Positions 26,996-36,242 of a DNA stretch of 41,535 nt are shown here, in pieces (the first letter of the stretch is position 1; each line of letters begins with the position of its first letter). The position numbers and the translations under genes were made by a program. The notes beneath the pieces were generated by a model. That model ran no database searches. It was given only the letters and a program-made list of their open reading frames with translations, and was not told the origin of the DNA. Origin of the DNA: Azospirillum sp. (lineage in GTDB: Bacteria; Pseudomonadota; Alphaproteobacteria; CACIAM-22H2); contig JADCGK010000216.1 of assembly GCA_020249045.1 (NCBI GenBank), positions 1-41,535 of the forward strand. Reading direction: 5' to 3'.

Positions 26996-26996
26996 T

Positions 26997-27179
26997 TCAG
27001 GTCAGAAGGAACAAGGATTGTTCGATCAGAGCGGAACCCACCTTCCGAGGGCCCTCGATCCAATTGAAACGATCCGTGCTTAGCAAGATGAAGTGGATCA
27101 CGATGGCGAGCGTGAAGAGAAACACGCCCGTCGCGACCAACGCTCGACGAGGATCGAACAGCTTCCAGATACGCCACAT
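26997..27179 (-). CDS. pufA: Light-harvesting LH1 alpha polypeptide
   Basis: A 60-residue single-span antenna protein. N-terminal [14 protein letters not shown], membrane segment [22 protein letters not shown] with bacteriochlorophyll ligand His29, and a C-terminal FNWIEG motif that sets near-infrared absorption. It starts 12 bases after pufB. Confidence 0.97.
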   Translation of the reverse strand: MWRIWKLFDPRRALVATGVFLFTLAIVIHFILLSTDRFNWIEGPRKVGSALIEQSLFLLT

Positions 27180-27191
27180 TGCCGCCTCCCT

Positions 27192-27392
27192 TTACGCGAT
27201 GAAGGTGGTTGCCGCCTGGATGCCCTGTTCGAGCATCGCATAGCCCTTCGGGCCGGGCAGCCACGGACGCCACATCCACGCGAGTATGTGCGCGACGATG
27301 GCGATGATCGTGAAGATGACGAAACCCTGGACGAAGTAGCCGTGGAATTCCTGGGCTTCGTTGTCGTTCAGGCCGGTATTTCCTCCTGCCAT
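27192..27392 (-). CDS. pufB: Light-harvesting LH1 beta polypeptide
   Basis: A 66-residue single-span antenna protein. His17 (QEFHGYF) and the bacteriochlorophyll ligand His35 (AIVAHILAW) are separated by 18 residues as expected, followed by the WRPWLP motif. A C-terminal tail of about 20 residues ([20 protein letters not shown]) is longer than in Rhodobacter. Its ribosome site lies in a small hairpin directly before the ATG. Confidence 0.97.
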   Translation of the reverse strand: MAGGNTGLNDNEAQEFHGYFVQGFVIFTIIAIVAHILAWMWRPWLPGPKGYAMLEQGIQAATTFIA

Positions 27393-27459
27393 GGAGAAAG
27401 TCTCCTCTCGTTGGCCTTGCGGCCGTTACCGCGCAGCTCCCGCGCGGCCGGGAACGGCC
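27393..27459 (-). promoter_or_regulatory. pufB leader: ribosome-site hairpin and upstream bulged stem
   Basis: On the minus strand GGAGA (27405-27401), the likely Shine-Dalgarno, pairs with TCTCC (27397-27393) around a CTT loop, ending directly at the ATG. Upstream, GGCCGTT/AACGGCC (27459-27453 with 27427-27421) forms the base of a longer bulged stem. No clear promoter is visible in the 122 bases between bchZ and pufB, and no pufQ is present. Confidence 0.5.
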
Positions 27460-27514
27460 GTCCGGGTCTCGCGATCCGGCCGACCGTGTCTCGAAAGTCC
27501 GGCGTCGCCGGGCC

Positions 27515-28966
27515 CTATGTTCCCGCCTCGGCCAGCGCGCGTTCGACGTGCGCGGCCGTGACTTTGCGTTCGCCCGCGCGGATCGCCTCGCGTTCGGCGC
27601 GGTCTTTGATGCGTTTGGCCGCGGAAATGCGGACCAGGAAGGGTTCGGCCTCGACCGCCCGGTCGAGCATCGTTTGGGCTTGGGCGTCCCACGCGTCGGG
27701 CGGGACCGCCGAAAGCTTCGCGGGCGTGCGGTCGACTTTGTCGAGCTCGGTGCCCAAAGGTAGGATGTTGAACAGCGCGTCGAACAGCGCGTTGCAGTAT
27801 TCCTGGATCACGTAGGCGGCCCCGGCGTAACCCATGAAGGGCGTGCCGGTGGACCGGCGGATGATCGCGCCGGGGAAGGAGGCGGGGATGTACATCGCCC
27901 TCGATCCCGCTTCGGCCGCGTACATGCGCTCGTTGTAGGAACCGAACAGCACCAAAGGCGGCGCGCGGCGGATGGTCTCGCGGATCGTCGCGTTGTCGGG
28001 CTTGGCGCCGGCCGTTCGCTCGAAGGCGAAACTGCAGGGCACGCCCATCTCGTCCTGCAGGAAGCGCTTGAGGCCGCGCGCGTAGGTCGAGGTCGCCGAC
28101 ACGCCGAAGGACGCCGTCGCGAAGAAATCCTGCGTGACCGAACGCCACAGATCCCACACGGGCTTCAGCGTCGTGTGCTTTTCGCGCTCGATGAACGGTT
28201 CGGGATCCACGCCGACCGTCTCGCCGAGTTTGCGCAGGAACTTCGTCGTCGAGAAAATTCCGATCGGCGCCATCAGATAGGGCCGGTCCAGCTCCTCGCA
28301 CAGCTTGCGCCCGAATTCCCGGTACATGCACACATTGGCGTCCGCGTCGGGCAGACGCTTGACGTCCTCCAGATGCGCGCCCAGCGGGAAGACGACGTTG
28401 ATCTCGCAGCCGATGCCTTCGACGAGGCGCCGGATTTCGGCGAGGTCGGAGGGCATGTTGAACGTGCCGTAGCAAGGGCCGATGATGTTGATCTTGGGCT
28501 TGGTGCCGGCCGCGCGCTCGACCTTGGGCTTCGGCTTGACGCGTTTGAGGCCGAATTCCTGCCACAGCCACGTCATCGCGCGGTCGGCGGCCTGCCACTG
28601 ATCCTCGTCGATCGTGCGCGGAATGAAGCGCATCAGGTTCGACCCTTCGGGCGTGACGCCGCCGCCGATCATCTCGGCGATCGAGCCCGTCACGACGACC
28701 GCGGGCAATTCCTTGTCTTGCGTGTCGTTGGCCCGGCGCAACGCGCCCTCGGTGCCGTCCATCGACAGCGATTCTTCCGACAGCCCGGTGACGACGACCG
28801 GCAATTCGTGCGGCGGCAGACCATCCGTGTAGTGCAGCACCGCGGTCACCGGCAGGTTCTCGCACCCCACCGGCCCGTCCACGACGCAGCGCAGACCGCG
28901 CACGGCCGTGAACACGTAAACGGCGCCCCAATAGCCGCCCGCGCGATCGTGATCGAGGACGAGCAT
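27515..28966 (-). CDS. bchZ: Chlorophyllide a reductase subunit Z
   Basis: BchZ forms, with BchY, the catalytic NB-type component of the nitrogenase-like reductase that reduces ring B of chlorophyllide a on the way to bacteriochlorophyll a. The 483-residue product begins [19 protein letters not shown], has Cys35 in GPVGCENLP, and conserved [18 protein letters not shown] and [15 protein letters not shown] regions. ATG 28966 lies two bases after the bchY stop. Confidence 0.97.
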   Translation of the reverse strand: MLVLDHDRAGGYWGAVYVFTAVRGLRCVVDGPVGCENLPVTAVLHYTDGLPPHELPVVVTGLSEESLSMDGTEGALRRANDTQDKELPAVVVTGSIAEMIGGGVTPEGSNLMRFIPRTIDEDQWQAADRAMTWLWQEFGLKRVKPKPKVERAAGTKPKINIIGPCYGTFNMPSDLAEIRRLVEGIGCEINVVFPLGAHLEDVKRLPDADANVCMYREFGRKLCEELDRPYLMAPIGIFSTTKFLRKLGETVGVDPEPFIEREKHTTLKPVWDLWRSVTQDFFATASFGVSATSTYARGLKRFLQDEMGVPCSFAFERTAGAKPDNATIRETIRRAPPLVLFGSYNERMYAAEAGSRAMYIPASFPGAIIRRSTGTPFMGYAGAAYVIQEYCNALFDALFNILPLGTELDKVDRTPAKLSAVPPDAWDAQAQTMLDRAVEAEPFLVRISAAKRIKDRAEREAIRAGERKVTAAHVERALAEAGT

Positions 28967-28968
28967 CG

Positions 28969-30495
28969 CTAAACCTCCCCCGTCGGCGCTTCGGCTTTGC
29001 GCTTGGCGGCCAGGATTTTCCGGTAGCGGTCGCGCGCACCCGGCGGTTCCTTGGGAACGCCCGCGAAGCCGTAGCCGGCGGTCGGGCCCTTGCCCACGCC
29101 TTCGAAGAACGAGACCATCGTGCGGAAGCGTTCGGCGCCGCGCGTTTGGTTGGCGACGATGCCGGCGAGCGAACCCGCGCCGGCGGCCCCCAGCAGCGGG
29201 CGCGCGGACACCATGTTCGTGTAGTAAAGGCCGGGGATGCCCATTTCCTTCGCCTTCTGGACCAGCGGCGTGGTGCCCACGGCCAGATCCGGGCGGATGT
29301 CGAGCATCGCGGCGACGTCCTGCTCGAGCGAGGCGCGGAACTGCACATGCGTGCCGCGCGCTTCCAGCCACGCACGGTCGGTCTCGTTCCACGGCGTCTT
29401 CGGGCAGGCGGTGCCGACATAGGGCACCTCGGCGCCCGCTTCGATCAACAGGCGCGCGACGAGAAGTTCCGAGCCTTCGTACCCCGAGAGCGAGATGCGC
29501 GACTTGATCGGACACGCGGCGAGCACCGCACCGATCGTCTTTTGCGCGTGCGCCTTGGCCGCGTCGATCTTGGCGGCGGGCACGACGGCGGCTTGACCGA
29601 TCGAATCGAGCCAGGCCAGCGTGGCTTCGAGCCCGACCGGCCCCGAACCGACCACCGGCCGGCCGGCGGCGGCGAATTCGCGCACGCTGGCCGTATAGAA
29701 CGGATGGACCGCCGCGGCGACGACGCAATCGAGCGCGCCGTAAAGATCGCGCCATTCGCGGGTCGGCACTTGCGGGGCGAGACCCAAACCCATCGGCGCC
29801 AGCAGTTGCGACACGCCGACCGGATCGGCCGGGAACAATTCGCCGATCAGCGAGACCTTCGGTTCCTCGCCGCCGGGGTTGCGCGGACGTTGGACGGGGC
29901 CGGCCTCGGCCTCCAGGCGCGCATAGCGCAGCATGGCGCCGGCGAGCACGTCCTTGGCCTCGGCGTGCGTCGGCACGCCGAATCCGGGCACGTCGATGCC
30001 GATGATGCGCACGCCTTCGATCTGCTTGGGCAGCAATTCGAGCGGCACGCCCGAAGCCGTCGGCACGCACAGATTGATCACGACGACCGCGTCGTAATCC
30101 TCGGGCTTGGCGATCTTGAACACCGCGTCGCGGATGTCCTCGAACAACTGGCCGCGCACCAGGCTTTCGGAATTGAACGGCACGTAGCCCACCGACCGGC
30201 GCGCGCCGTAGAAATGCGACGTGAAGGTCAGGCCGTAGACGCAGCACGCCGACCCCGACAGGATCGTCGCCACGCGGCGCATGCGCAGCCCCACGCGCAA
30301 AGACCCGAAGGCCGGGCACATCGATTGGGGCTGGTCGTGCGGCCCTTTGGGGTAATCGGCCAGCAGCTTGGCGAGCCCTTCGCCCTTGCCCGCGACGCGC
30401 GCGGCCTCGAGCAGCGTTTCGCGGCCGCCATGGCAGCCGCTGGCCGCCGGCCGGGGGGCCGCGGGATCGCCGGGAATGACGCGGGAATCGTCCAA
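28969..30495 (-). CDS. bchY: Chlorophyllide a reductase subunit Y
   Basis: Partner of BchZ. The family landmarks run GCHGGRETL (Cys21), [17 protein letters not shown] (Cys60), [30 protein letters not shown] and NLCVPTASG. No ATG or GTG precedes the conserved N-terminus; the nearest start is TTG at 30495, two bases beyond the bchX stop, giving 508 residues. A CTG two codons earlier is the alternative. The frame is open further upstream but that region is bchX in another frame. Confidence 0.94.
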   Translation of the reverse strand: MDDSRVIPGDPAAPRPAASGCHGGRETLLEAARVAGKGEGLAKLLADYPKGPHDQPQSMCPAFGSLRVGLRMRRVATILSGSACCVYGLTFTSHFYGARRSVGYVPFNSESLVRGQLFEDIRDAVFKIAKPEDYDAVVVINLCVPTASGVPLELLPKQIEGVRIIGIDVPGFGVPTHAEAKDVLAGAMLRYARLEAEAGPVQRPRNPGGEEPKVSLIGELFPADPVGVSQLLAPMGLGLAPQVPTREWRDLYGALDCVVAAAVHPFYTASVREFAAAGRPVVGSGPVGLEATLAWLDSIGQAAVVPAAKIDAAKAHAQKTIGAVLAACPIKSRISLSGYEGSELLVARLLIEAGAEVPYVGTACPKTPWNETDRAWLEARGTHVQFRASLEQDVAAMLDIRPDLAVGTTPLVQKAKEMGIPGLYYTNMVSARPLLGAAGAGSLAGIVANQTRGAERFRTMVSFFEGVGKGPTAGYGFAGVPKEPPGARDRYRKILAAKRKAEAPTGEV

Positions 30496-30497
30496 GG

Positions 30498-31481
30498 TCA
30501 GGCGCTTTCGTAAACGACTTCGAGGGAAGGCTTGTCGATCGTGCCGGCGGCGCACATGTCTTCGACCGTCGCGGGCACGAGCGTCACGCCCCGGCCGACC
30601 GCGTCGCCTTTGAAAAGGCCGAGCAGCCCATCCTGGGTCAGCGGGGTCGGGCGCAACGGCGGCGCTTGGGCGACTTGCACGCCCAGCGTTTCGAACAGCG
30701 GCGCCCAACGCCCGCCGGGCTTGCCGACGATTTCGTAGTTGGCGCTTTTGCGGCGGATGTCGTCGTCGGCCGGGATCGCGGCCAGAACGGGAATGCCGGC
30801 CTTCTCGGCGAAGGCGTGCGCCTCGCCGGTGCCGTCATCCTTGTTGATCACCATGCCGGCGACGCCGACATTGCCGCCGAGCTTGCGGAAGTATTCGACC
30901 GCCGAGCAGACGTTGTTGGCGACGTAAAGCGACTGCAGATCGTTCGAGCCGACGACGATGACCTTCTGGCACATGTCGCGCGCGATCGGCAGACCGAAGC
31001 CGCCGCAGACCACGTCGCCCAGGAAGTCGAGCAGCACGTAGTCGAACCCCCATTGGTGGAAGCCGAGCTTCTCGAGCAGCTCGAAGCCATGGATGATCCC
31101 GCGGCCGCCGCAGCCGCGCCCGACCTCGGGGCCGCCCAGTTCCATCGCGAACACGCCGTCGCGCTTGAAGCAGACGTCGCCGATCGCCACCGCCTCGCCC
31201 GCCGCCTTCTTGCGCGCGGAGGTTTCGATGATCGTCGGGCACGCCTTGCCGCCGAACAGCAGCGAGGTCGTGTCGCTTTTCGGATCGCAGCCGATCAGCA
31301 GCACGCGCTTGCCGAGTTGCGCCATCGAGTAGGAAAGATTGGCGAGCGTGAAGCTCTTCCCGATCCCGCCTTTTCCGTAGATGGCGATGATTTGGGTCGC
31401 CTTCGTGGCCGGCGTCGTGGCCACCGGATCGGGCGGGGCGGATGCCTCGGCGCGCAGCCGCGCGGTCATCACGTCCGTCAT
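30498..31481 (-). CDS. bchX: Chlorophyllide a reductase iron protein subunit X
   Basis: The NifH-like ATP-dependent electron donor to BchYZ. The 327-residue product has P-loop GKGGIGKS (36-43), GCDPKSD at 64-70, and the two cysteines for the dimer-bridging [4Fe-4S] cluster: Cys124 in GRGCGGRGI and Cys159 in [11 protein letters not shown] 31481 overlaps the bchC stop (ATGA); a second ATG four codons on is possible. Confidence 0.97.
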   Translation of the reverse strand: MTDVMTARLRAEASAPPDPVATTPATKATQIIAIYGKGGIGKSFTLANLSYSMAQLGKRVLLIGCDPKSDTTSLLFGGKACPTIIETSARKKAAGEAVAIGDVCFKRDGVFAMELGGPEVGRGCGGRGIIHGFELLEKLGFHQWGFDYVLLDFLGDVVCGGFGLPIARDMCQKVIVVGSNDLQSLYVANNVCSAVEYFRKLGGNVGVAGMVINKDDGTGEAHAFAEKAGIPVLAAIPADDDIRRKSANYEIVGKPGGRWAPLFETLGVQVAQAPPLRPTPLTQDGLLGLFKGDAVGRGVTLVPATVEDMCAAGTIDKPSLEVVYESA

Positions 31482-32419
31482 TGGCGAGTCCTCCAGTCCA
31501 AAACCATTTTGAGGCAGGCGGCGTCGGTGAACGCCGTCCGGTAGGCGTCGGGCGCACGTTCGGCGCTTTCGACGTGGGTCACGAGGCCGTCGAGCGACAA
31601 AGCGCCCTCGGCGACCGCGCGTTTGACGGCGGCGAGATCCGGCTCGCGCCATTCCGCGGCGACGCGCAGCCGCGCCTCGCGCATGAAGGCGGGCGGAAAC
31701 GCGAAATGGACGGGCGCCTTGTAGAATCCGGCGAGAACGATCTCCCCGCCCGGGGCGAGGCGCCCGATCAAGGCGTCGAGCAGGTCGGAGTCGCCGCTGC
31801 AGTCGTAGATCGACGCGTAGTCGCGGCGCGGATCGGTTTCGGGATCGACGACGGCGTAGCCGACGGCGCCGGCGCGGCGGCCCGCATCGGTCTCCCACAC
31901 GGTCGGCGGCGCGCCGCCGGCCGCGCAAGTCAGGCGCGCGAGCAGGCGGCCGAGCACGCCGTGGCCGACGATCAATTCGGGCGTACGCGCGCCGGGTGCG
32001 GCCATCGCATGCCGCGCGGTCGCCGCCAACGCCATAAGCACGCCGCGCTCGCCCAGCGCCGCGTCGATTCCATGCGCGCGGGCTTGGGGCGCTATCAGGC
32101 GGCGGGCGGCGCCGCCGAACAGCGCGCGCACGCCTTCGAAGCACCGCGCGCCCGGCACGAACACGTATTCGCCAACGCGCTTGCGCGCGTCGGCACCCGC
32201 GTCGACGACACGGCCGACCGTCTCGTAACCCGGAACCAGCGGATAGCCCATGCCGGGAAAGGGCGGCATCGCCCCGCTCCACAGCAACCGTTCGGTGCCA
32301 GTGCTGATGCCGCTCCACGCCACGTCGACGACGACGTCGTCCGCGCCCATCGGCGCGAGCGCGACGCGGTCGAGCGCGAGGGAACCCGGCTCCTTCAGCA
32401 CGACGGCGAACGTTTCCAT
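31478..32419 (-). CDS. bchC: 3-hydroxyethyl bacteriochlorophyllide a dehydrogenase
   Basis: BchC oxidises the C3 hydroxyethyl group to acetyl, a late step to bacteriochlorophyllide a. The 313-residue medium-chain dehydrogenase-like product has WSGISTGTERLLWSG, GYPLVPGYETVGRVV and LIVGHGVLGRLLAR. ATG 32419 (METFAVVLKEPG) follows an AAGGGG ribosome site; an in-frame start 13 codons upstream is rejected because the residues are not family-like and it would lie in the operator/leader region. Confidence 0.95.
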   Translation of the reverse strand: METFAVVLKEPGSLALDRVALAPMGADDVVVDVAWSGISTGTERLLWSGAMPPFPGMGYPLVPGYETVGRVVDAGADARKRVGEYVFVPGARCFEGVRALFGGAARRLIAPQARAHGIDAALGERGVLMALAATARHAMAAPGARTPELIVGHGVLGRLLARLTCAAGGAPPTVWETDAGRRAGAVGYAVVDPETDPRRDYASIYDCSGDSDLLDALIGRLAPGGEIVLAGFYKAPVHFAFPPAFMREARLRVAAEWREPDLAAVKRAVAEGALSLDGLVTHVESAERAPDAYRTAFTDAACLKMVLDWRTRQ

Positions 32420-32497
32420 CGAACCCCTTTTTCGGCCCCGCGGAGGGCGAATGCGCACCGCGGGCCTGTCACGGCCTCAGCTTTGAAGCCAACTGTC

Positions 32498-32537
32498 ATC
32501 TTAGAGTTACGTATGACAATGTCAAGGCAAGCTTACA
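32498..32537 (-). promoter_or_regulatory. bchC promoter with PpsR/CrtJ-type operator
   Basis: On the minus strand -35 TTGACA (32525-32520) and -10 TAAGAT (32503-32498) are 16 bases apart. The palindrome TGTCAAGGCAAGCTTACA (32520-32537) is a perfect TGT-N12-ACA and overlaps the -35. TGTCAT (32494-32499) and ATGACA (32513-32518) add further half-sites across the -10 and spacer. In purple bacteria PpsR/CrtJ represses bchC from such sites under oxygen. The operator overlaps the crtF stop codon. Confidence 0.75.
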
Positions 32538-33699
32538 CTTCGGCACGTCGCGCCGTGACGACACCAGCGCGCAGCGGCAGCGCCGTCGGGTGCGCCGCGA
32601 AATCCGCGAAGCCCGCACGGCGCGTCAGCGCTTCGATTTCGGCGGGTCGCCGCGCGCGGCCTTGGCCCATCGCCATGAGATAGAAACCGAAATAGGCGCC
32701 GCCCACGCCTTGCGCGCCCGGGGCATCGGCCATCGGCTCGCCGATCAGAATCGTGCCGCCCTGCGGCAAAGCGGCGTGCGCGGCGCGCAGGATTTCGAGC
32801 GCGGCGGCGTCGTCGTGATCGTGCAAAACGCGCACGAGCGTAACCAGGTCCGCGCCGGTCGGCAGATTCCCGCGCCGGAAATCGCCGCCATGCGCGGCGA
32901 TGCGCGACTCGAGGCCGTCGGCGGCGAAGCTCGCACGCGCGCGCTCGGCGACCGCGGGCAGATCGAACAGCGCGAGTTCCAGATGCGGATGGCGCGCGGC
33001 CAGCGCGCGCAGGAAAGCGCCTTCGCCGCCGCCCAGATCGAGCACGCGCCGATGCCGGCCGAAGGGATACGCCGCGACGATCTCCTCGGCGACCGGCGGC
33101 TGGGACATCGCCATCAGCCGCGAATAGGCCGCGACATCGGCATCGGACAGCGCCGTCGGATCGTCCTCGCGCGAATAACGCCAGTAGGCGCGCAGCGCCC
33201 CGCCCGGCGCGTTCGCGCGCAACAACGCCACGGGGTCGGCAAGATCGCGATAGACCAGCGCGTGATGTTCGATCATCGCCGAAAGGCCCGGATCCGAGCG
33301 AACGACCGCGCCCCGCGCGGCCAACGCATAGCGCCCGTCGGCGCGCCGACGGACGAGACCGAGCGCCGCCGCCGCATCGAGCAAGCGCGCGGCTTGCGCG
33401 GGCTCGAGACCCAGCGCAAGCGCGAGCGCCGCCGCGTCCATCGGCCCGTCGACGAGCCGGTCGAACACGCGCAACCGCACGCAAGCCAGCAGCACTTGGG
33501 AGTAGACGAAGCCCGCGCAAAGATCGAAGACCGCGCGCGCTTCGCGCCGCGCGAGCGGGCGGAACAACGGGAAAGCGGCGGAAAACCGGCGGAATTTCGG
33601 GTCGCCGATCAGGCGTACGGCCCAGGCACGGACGCGCTCGATCAAGCCGTCGGCCGAAGGCGGCACCGGCGCCGCGCCGCTCTCGGAAGCGACGCTCAC
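32533..33699 (-). CDS. crtF: Demethylspheroidene/hydroxycarotenoid O-methyltransferase
   Basis: CrtF transfers a methyl group from S-adenosylmethionine to the C1 hydroxyl added by CrtC, giving methoxycarotenoids such as spirilloxanthin. The 388-residue product has an N-terminal helical dimerisation region (FSAAFPLFRPLARREARAVFDLCAGFVYSQVL), and the SAM site VLDLGGGEGAFLRALAARHP; VRVLHDHDD and AYFGFYLMAMGQG follow. It starts at GTG 33699 overlapping the crtE stop (GTGA). Confidence 0.93.
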   Translation of the reverse strand: MSVASESGAAPVPPSADGLIERVRAWAVRLIGDPKFRRFSAAFPLFRPLARREARAVFDLCAGFVYSQVLLACVRLRVFDRLVDGPMDAAALALALGLEPAQAARLLDAAAALGLVRRRADGRYALAARGAVVRSDPGLSAMIEHHALVYRDLADPVALLRANAPGGALRAYWRYSREDDPTALSDADVAAYSRLMAMSQPPVAEEIVAAYPFGRHRRVLDLGGGEGAFLRALAARHPHLELALFDLPAVAERARASFAADGLESRIAAHGGDFRRGNLPTGADLVTLVRVLHDHDDAAALEILRAAHAALPQGGTILIGEPMADAPGAQGVGGAYFGFYLMAMGQGRARRPAEIEALTRRAGFADFAAHPTALPLRAGVVTARRAEV

Positions 33700-34565
33700 G
33701 CCGCGCTCAACGCGACTTCCTTGGGCAGCAAGCCCGCCGCCCGTGCGGCGATCGCCGCGCGCAACGGATCGCGGCCGGGGCAATCCGGGACCGACGCGAC
33801 CGACTCCGCGACCAATTCGTCGAAATGCTCGCGCGCGCCGCGCGCACCCAAAAGCTGCACGGCGTTGGGCCGGCCGAGTGCGGCATCGCGCCCCACGGGT
33901 TTGCCGGCCGCTTCGGCGGTGGCGAAGGCGTCGAGCAGATCGTCGGCGACCTGGAAGGCCTCGCCCAAACGTTCGCCGACCATGCGCCAAGCCTCGCCCG
34001 GAACGCCCGCAGCCGTGGCGCCCGCCACGGTCGCCGCGGCGAACAACGCGCCGGTCTTCGCCTGCTGATAGGCGGCCAGCGAAATCTCCGGCTCGCTTTC
34101 CCAAGCTTGACCCGCGACGATGCCGTTGGGTGCGCCCGCCGCGCGCGCGACGACACCCACGAGCGTGCGCATCAACGCGGGCTTATGCGCGCCCGCCAAC
34201 GCGACGGTTTCGAACGCCAGGACGATCAACCCGTCGCCCGCGAGCACGGCCAACGGTTCGCCGAACGCGCGATGCACGGATGGTTTGCCGCGGCGCGTCT
34301 GGGCATCGTCGAAACACGGCAGATCGTCGTGGACGAGCGATGCGCAATGCAGAAGCTCGATCGACGCCGCCGCCGCGTCGGCCAAAGCCGGATTCCGGTC
34401 GCCGCACGCCGCGGCCACCGCCAGCGCCAATTGCGGGCGGATCCGCGCCCCGCCGGGGAACACCGCATGGCGCAACGCCGCCACCAGCTTGGGCGGCGCG
34501 CCCACGCCGCCGGTCCTGGCCAATGCGCCTTCCAAGGCCCGCTCGATGCGTTCGGCTGCGTCCAT
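33696..34565 (-). CDS. crtE: Geranylgeranyl diphosphate synthase
   Basis: CrtE makes the C20 precursor for carotenoids and the bacteriochlorophyll tail. The 289-residue polyprenyl synthase has PGGARIRPQL, the first aspartate-rich motif DDLPCFD (80-86, with the four-residue insertion typical of bacterial short-chain enzymes), GKPSVHRAFGE, and the second motif DDLLD (208-212). Start ATG 34565. It heads the crtEF-bchCXYZ-pufBALMC series. Confidence 0.94.
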   Translation of the reverse strand: MDAAERIERALEGALARTGGVGAPPKLVAALRHAVFPGGARIRPQLALAVAAACGDRNPALADAAAASIELLHCASLVHDDLPCFDDAQTRRGKPSVHRAFGEPLAVLAGDGLIVLAFETVALAGAHKPALMRTLVGVVARAAGAPNGIVAGQAWESEPEISLAAYQQAKTGALFAAATVAGATAAGVPGEAWRMVGERLGEAFQVADDLLDAFATAEAAGKPVGRDAALGRPNAVQLLGARGAREHFDELVAESVASVPDCPGRDPLRAAIAARAAGLLPKEVALSAA

Positions 34566-34615
34566 GGCACGTCCTTCCGTCGCGAGTGAGCGTCAATTCT
34601 TCTGGATATCTCGAT

Positions 34616-34633
34616 TGTCATGCTAGATTGACA
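34616..34633. promoter_or_regulatory. PpsR/CrtJ-type operator between crtE and crtD
   Basis: TGTCATGCTAGATTGACA is a perfect TGT-N12-ACA, centred between the divergent crtE and crtD genes, so it could control both. It runs into a second inverted repeat, TTGAC-N6-GTCAA (34628-34643). The ribosome sites and promoter elements here are not clear-cut. Confidence 0.7.
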
Positions 34634-34670
34634 CTCGCGTCAACCCGTTTCTTTCCGGAACACAGCCGCG

Positions 34671-36242
34671 ATGACCGACGGACGGACGATCGTGATCGGC
34701 GCGGGCGTGGGCGGTCTCGCTTGCGCCATCGACCTCGCCGCGCGCGGGACGCACGTGCGCGTGCTCGAGCGCGCGGCCGCGCCCGGCGGAAAGATGCGCG
34801 CGCTTCCCGCCGGGGACGCCGCCGTCGACGCGGGCCCGACGGTGTTCACCATGCGCGGCGTGTTCGACGCCCTGTTCGCGGACGCGGCCGCCCGGCTCGA
34901 GGATCGCTTGCGGCTGACGCCGCTCGAAGTCCTGGCACGGCACGCCTGGGACGGATCGGCGCATCTCGATCTGTTCGCCGATCGCGCGCGCTCGGCCGAC
35001 GCGATCGGGCGTTTCGCGGGCGCGGGCGCGGCCCGCGGCTATCTGGAATTCTGCGCGCGCGCCAAGCGCGTGCACGACGCGCTGGACCGGGATTTCATGC
35101 GCGCGTCGAAGCCCACGCCCGCGGGGCTCGTGCGCAGGATCGGCTGGCGCGGCGCGCGCGACATGCTGGCGGCGCCGCCGTTCGCCTCACTGTGGTCGGC
35201 GCTGGGCCGCGATTTCGCCGATCCGCGCTTGCGCCAGCTTTTCGGCCGCTATGCGACCTATGTCGGTTCCTCGCCGTTCGCCTGCCCCGCCACGCTGATG
35301 CTGATCGCGCACGTCGAACAGGAAGGCGTGTGGTCGGTCGAGGGTGGCATGGCGCGCGTGGCCCAGGTCTTGGCCGCACTGGCGCGCGAACTGGGCGCGA
35401 CGATCGACTGCGGGGCGGAGGTCGCGCGGATCGAATTGGGCGACGGGGGCGCGCGCGGCGTGGTTCTCGCCGACGGGACGTTCCTGGCCGCCGATGCGAT
35501 CGTCTGCAACGCCGATGCGGCGGCGCTGGCCGGCGGGCGGTTCGGGGCGGCCGTCGCCGCGCGCACGCGCGCGTTGGCGCCCGCGCGCCGTTCGTTGTCG
35601 GCCCGCACATGGACCTTGCGCGGGCGCGGCACGGGCTTCGCCTTCGTGCGCCACAACGTGTTCTTCTCGCGCGACTACAAGGCCGAGTTCGACGCGATTT
35701 TCGGCCGCGACGAGGCCCCGGCGGAACCCACCGTCTATGTCTGCGCGCAAGATCGCGCGGACGCGGCGCAAGCCCCCGACGGGGGCGACGAACGTTTCCT
35801 TGTCCTGGCCAACGCGCCGGCCAACGGCGACCGGGGCGATGGCGGGCCTGCGGCGATGGCGCGCGCGGCCCAAGCTGCAACGGAGGTATTGAAGCGATGC
35901 GGAGCGGCGATCGAACTGGATCACCCGACCGCGACGGCGACGGGTCCGACGGGGTTCGAGGCGCTGTTCCCGGCGACGGGGGGCGCGTTGTACGGCCAAG
36001 CGTCGCACGGCTGGACGGCGTCGTTCGCCCGGCCGGGGACGGCGACGCCGATCCCGGGCCTGTTTCTGGCGGGGGGCAGCGCGCATCCGGGGGCGGGCGT
36101 GCCGATGGCGGCGCTGTCGGGGCGGCTGGCGGCGGCGGCGGTGCGCGCGCATTTGGTTTCGATCGCGCCGTCCCGCACGACGGTTACGCATGGTGGTACG
36201 TCGATGGCTGGAGCGACGACGGACGCCACGGGATCGTCCTGA
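34671..36242 (+). CDS. crtD: Hydroxyneurosporene (1-hydroxycarotenoid 3,4-) desaturase
   Basis: CrtD introduces the 3,4 double bond in hydroxylated or methoxylated acyclic carotenoids. The 523-residue frame has the FAD-binding start TIVIGAGVGGLACAIDLAARG, GPTVFTMRGVFDALF, and the C-terminal GLFLAGGSAHPGAGVPMAALSGRLAA. The YGQASHGWTASFARPG segment favours CrtD over CrtI. Roughly the last 25 residues (PSRTTVTHGGTSMAG onward) overlap the DNA that encodes the conserved start of CrtC in another frame and do not look like desaturase, so the true C-terminus may end earlier or the junction may hold an indel. Confidence 0.92.
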   Translation: MTDGRTIVIGAGVGGLACAIDLAARGTHVRVLERAAAPGGKMRALPAGDAAVDAGPTVFTMRGVFDALFADAAARLEDRLRLTPLEVLARHAWDGSAHLDLFADRARSADAIGRFAGAGAARGYLEFCARAKRVHDALDRDFMRASKPTPAGLVRRIGWRGARDMLAAPPFASLWSALGRDFADPRLRQLFGRYATYVGSSPFACPATLMLIAHVEQEGVWSVEGGMARVAQVLAALARELGATIDCGAEVARIELGDGGARGVVLADGTFLAADAIVCNADAAALAGGRFGAAVAARTRALAPARRSLSARTWTLRGRGTGFAFVRHNVFFSRDYKAEFDAIFGRDEAPAEPTVYVCAQDRADAAQAPDGGDERFLVLANAPANGDRGDGGPAAMARAAQAATEVLKRCGAAIELDHPTATATGPTGFEALFPATGGALYGQASHGWTASFARPGTATPIPGLFLAGGSAHPGAGVPMAALSGRLAAAAVRAHLVSIAPSRTTVTHGGTSMAGATTDATGSS

